64,000 bases of DNA from Ruminococcus champanellensis 18P13 = JCM 17042 (GTDB taxonomy: Bacteria; Bacillota; Clostridia; Oscillospirales; Ruminococcaceae): contig NC_021039.1 of the NCBI RefSeq assembly GCF_000210095.1, forward strand, positions 892,650 through 956,649, written 5' to 3'. This document shows positions 62,401 through 64,000 of this stretch, piece after piece. A model generated the notes under the pieces. That model was not told where the DNA came from. It was given only the letters and a program-made list of their open reading frames with translations, and ran no database searches. The position numbers and the translations under genes were made by a program. Each line of letters opens with the position of its first letter. The first letter of the stretch is position 1.

Positions 62401-63915
62401 AATGAGATCAACTTTAAGCTGGTGACTGACCGGGATTACTCCAAGTGCCCGGTTGGATACTACATTCAGGATGACGGGGCTCACATTACCGACTGCGATC
62501 CGGAAGCCATCAACCTTGAGATCCCTGCCACTGTGGAAGATGTACCGGTGGTCGCCATTGAGAAATATGCGTTCCGGGATTGTGCGCTGGAGTCCGTTGT
62601 GATTCCGGATACGGTGACAACGATTGCGGATGAGGCGTTCTACGGCTGTGGGCGGCTCAAGGAGATCCAGCTGCCTGCAAGCGTCACCAATCTTGGCAGT
62701 CGTGTGTTCGCACAGTGCACCAGTCTGACCAGTGCGGACTTGTCTCTGCTGACGATCACACGGATTCCCTCCTACACATTCAACAGCTGTACTGCCCTGA
62801 CGACAGTGTCCTTCCCGAAAACGCTGGAGTATGTAGGCATGAGTGCGTTCCAGCACTGTACTGCTCTGGAGGAGTTGACCTTCCCGGACAACAGCATCAC
62901 CTTTGATGACAACTGCTTCTACAACTGCTCCTCTTTGAGCGACGTGACCTTCCCCACAAAGTATTGCTACTTTGATTATTACAGCTTTGGCAACTGCACC
63001 AAGCTGCTGGACATTACCATCAGCGGTGATTCCGCTCTGTATTACAACAGCATCGGATTTTATGACGATGGTACATCCGGTACCGTGAAGCAGGTTCCGG
63101 GCGTTACCTTCCATGTGCCCTTCAACAGCAATGTGCAGAATTATGTTGCCCCCAAGGAAGCCTTTATCCTGATGCCTACGGACGGTGTGAAATACACGGT
63201 GCTGGAGGATCAGACTGTGCGGATCGATCAGATTTCTGTAAAAAGTACGGGGATCACGATTCCAGCCCGCATTGAAGGAATGCCTGTATCTGCGATCGGC
63301 ACACGGGCGCTGAAGGGCTTGTCCAGCGTGACAAGCATCACCCTGCCCAATACCTTGACCAGCATCGAGGATTATGCGTTCATGAACTGCACCAGTCTTT
63401 CCGGCTGCAACATTCCCGCAACCGTTACCCGGATCGGCAGCAATGCCTTTTACAACACCAAGCTGTCTTCCAACTGGAAGTCCAGGGAGTTTGTAATACT
63501 GGGTGATGGGGTGCTGTATCAGTACAACGGCAAGGCTCAGGAGATCACGGTGCCGGATACTGTCAAGGTGATCGGCGAAGGGGTATTCGCTTATCAGACA
63601 AACCTGCAGAAGGTCATCCTGCACGAAGGCTTGACTGAGATCGGAGACGGTGCGTTCCTGTATTGTCAGAGTCTTGCAAGCGTGGAGCTGCCAGATACGG
63701 TGACATGCGTGGGCAATGCTGCATTCAGCGGCTGCACCGGTCTGAAGCGGTTCACCTGCGGTACGGATCTTGCACTGATCGATGAATATGCGTTCTTTGA
63801 CTGCACCATTGAGCTGTTCCGGGGCGAGGATGGCTCCTATGCGCAAGGCTATGCCAAGGACAACGGCTATACCTTTGAAATCCTTACAAAGGAAGAGCCG
63901 GAGACAGATGCATAA
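59446..63915 (+). CDS. BspA-type leucine-rich-repeat surface protein
   Basis: A 1,489-residue exported protein made almost wholly of LRR_5 (BspA-like) repeats of about 23 residues, with the pattern (L)xxVxLPDSVTxIGxxAFxxCxxL repeated dozens of times. A signal peptide covers about residues 1-22, and an N-terminal module (YTVNEDDTVTITGYTG) leads into the repeats. A break with DRDYSKCPVGYYIQDDGAHIT near residue 1000 separates two blocks. There is no dockerin, sortase motif or CBM. Such proteins bind host or microbial surfaces in other bacteria. The gene overlaps the giant gene by 8 bases and starts after its own GCAGGAGG site, so the two are translationally coupled. Confidence 0.93.
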   Translation: MNKYIRRSMAMAVALSIVGAQMNPECTNLVKTAVMHITAETLTAEQYTYTVNEDDTVTITGYTGTDAVLILPETIDGKPISAIGARAFYRHTELTGVAMPDTVTSIGEYAFYACSQLVDIDLGKGLVTIGSYAFDSCNKLVNLKLPDTLTIIPDYAFNGCSSLLSVTVPKSVTTIGRNAFNKCSGLTRVSLPAGVSVGDFAFYECGGLEQLELPEGIQLGRYAFSQCENLRQVLFNGEQGTIGTYAFYSNGSLESVVFPTELTEISEGAFSSCNKLKTAVLPKSVAVIGDKAFERCNALEKVEFSANLKSIGRDAYSYCTALTQVEVPAGAALAGGCFYECDGLTTATIGDGITEMGNGNFYGCENLTSVKLPDTLTELPQTTFAYCTSLTDVQMPEALTIIGTSAFYHCTGLTSLTIPGSVTTIRASAFEECYKLESVELPDSITEMGSSVFDNCLALKSVTLPSKLTVISDNMFYYCIKLESVVIPDSVKSIGIGAFAHCVALTSIQMPASLETIGQEAFYNCQGLTEVALPDSVKTIGIRSFSRCVNLTQLNLPDDIQDLGNDAFSETKLEVLTIPKSMTEIPNYMFSNMSSLKEIQIPDTVTSIGYGAFSNCTSLKEVVIPDSVVSMDKQLFLGCTSLTNVQLPAKTETIPYRMFEGCSSLKSITLPDTVTKIDENAFYGCSSLTSLELPEGLTTLGYRAFGATGIQSITLPEGITSLPNMLFSDCKALTQVDLPSNITAISIGAFYNCSALKTIQLPDSITSIGNDAFEGCSALTDIKLSENITEIGSYAFMDTGLEQLDLGATKITSLSPYLLQSCSNLKQVTLPDSLTYIGNQAFYNCFSLTELQLPDGVKTIEYGAFGNCKALTNLELPDSVTSIGNFMFQSCTGLETVKLPAGLTDISAYMFYNCSSLSEITIPETVTSISSYAFFGCSSLHEITIPRTVTTMGEHVLGYSAKEGETMDLTVLCAPNSTAHIYAQNNEINFKLVTDRDYSKCPVGYYIQDDGAHITDCDPEAINLEIPATVEDVPVVAIEKYAFRDCALESVVIPDTVTTIADEAFYGCGRLKEIQLPASVTNLGSRVFAQCTSLTSADLSLLTITRIPSYTFNSCTALTTVSFPKTLEYVGMSAFQHCTALEELTFPDNSITFDDNCFYNCSSLSDVTFPTKYCYFDYYSFGNCTKLLDITISGDSALYYNSIGFYDDGTSGTVKQVPGVTFHVPFNSNVQNYVAPKEAFILMPTDGVKYTVLEDQTVRIDQISVKSTGITIPARIEGMPVSAIGTRALKGLSSVTSITLPNTLTSIEDYAFMNCTSLSGCNIPATVTRIGSNAFYNTKLSSNWKSREFVILGDGVLYQYNGKAQEITVPDTVKVIGEGVFAYQTNLQKVILHEGLTEIGDGAFLYCQSLASVELPDTVTCVGNAAFSGCTGLKRFTCGTDLALIDEYAFFDCTIELFRGEDGSYAQGYAKDNGYTFEILTKEEPETDA

Positions 63916-63934
63916 GCTCAACCGGTTTATACTG

Positions 63935-63975
63935 AAAACGGATCCGATACCAGTTGATATCGGATCCGTTTCGCT
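63935..63975 (+). terminator. Rho-independent terminator after the LRR gene
   Basis: Fourteen-bp arms, AAACGGATCCGATA at 63936-63949 and its complement at 63958-63971, followed by CGCTTTG. It closes the two-gene operon of giant protein and LRR protein. Confidence 0.85.
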
Positions 63976-64000
63976 TTGAGAGATAAAAAACAGGTCAGCC

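Noticed and set aside
59446-63915. Dockerin or sortase signal on the LRR protein
   Set aside because: The C terminus ends in repeats and an acidic tail with no calcium loops, LPxTG-type motif or terminal hydrophobic span.

Overview
The window looks like chromosomal DNA from a cellulosome-producing Firmicute of the genus Ruminococcus, with R. champanellensis or a close relative my best guess. The evidence is type I dockerins on a GH8 and a GH9 enzyme, a giant secreted protein with a dockerin at each end, Gram-positive operon order (yicC-remA-gmk-rpoZ-priA-def-fmt...prpC-prkC-rsgA-thiN-spoVM), and a protein close to the cellobiose 2-epimerase of Ruminococcus albus. The species is inferred; the genus-level lifestyle is well supported. 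No rRNA, tRNA, CRISPR array, insertion sequence or prophage was recognised.

Layout. 1-4.6 kb: a secreted GLUG-repeat protein, a short AT-rich cysteine-rich orphan gene bracketed by two identical 38-bp palindromic repeats, and a GH8-dockerin enzyme. 4.6-6.4 kb: an ECF vitamin-transporter S component divergent from a shortened MocR-type regulator. 6.4-10.1 kb: DNA alkylation repair (ogt and an AlkA-like glycosylase), then a LysR regulator divergent from a MATE efflux pump. 10.2-12.4 kb: nadA divergent from cysK. 12.4-26.1 kb: one long same-strand housekeeping cluster for RNA turnover, transcription, replication restart, N-terminal formylation and deformylation, rRNA methylation and Ser/Thr phosphorylation signalling. 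It ends in spoVM, a 30-codon gene. 26.1-29.5 kb: a single-span membrane protein, an SpoIVFB-like site-2 protease, and a paired radical SAM protein and partner. 29.5-35.7 kb: rplS with a long leader, two signal peptidases I, rbgA, rnhB, yraN, thrC and a phosphoesterase. 35.8-42.5 kb: proteostasis genes tig-clpP-clpX-lon-engB. 42.6-46.8 kb: an AT-rich HEAT-like orphan, nth and secA.

46.8-64 kb is the accessory, fibre-related region. It holds a cellobiose 2-epimerase-like gene overlapping secA, a GH9-CBM3-dockerin endoglucanase, a 2,840-residue secreted protein, and a translationally coupled 1,489-residue BspA-type leucine-rich-repeat protein. The giant protein has an N-terminal dockerin, a cohesin-like domain, many FN3/Ig/PKD-like modules, a propeller-like region, CARDB-like domains and a C-terminal dockerin. 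In a working model (inference), the GH8 and GH9 enzymes dock on scaffoldins to cut cellulose, the epimerase processes imported cellobiose, and the giant protein bridges or decorates the complex. SecA and the two signal peptidases would serve export of all of these.

The most interesting points are the double-dockerin, possibly cohesin-bearing giant protein and its coupled LRR partner; the MocR regulator lacking both the PLP lysine and its C-terminal part; sporulation-type genes in a lineage not known for spores; and the 38-bp palindrome pair.
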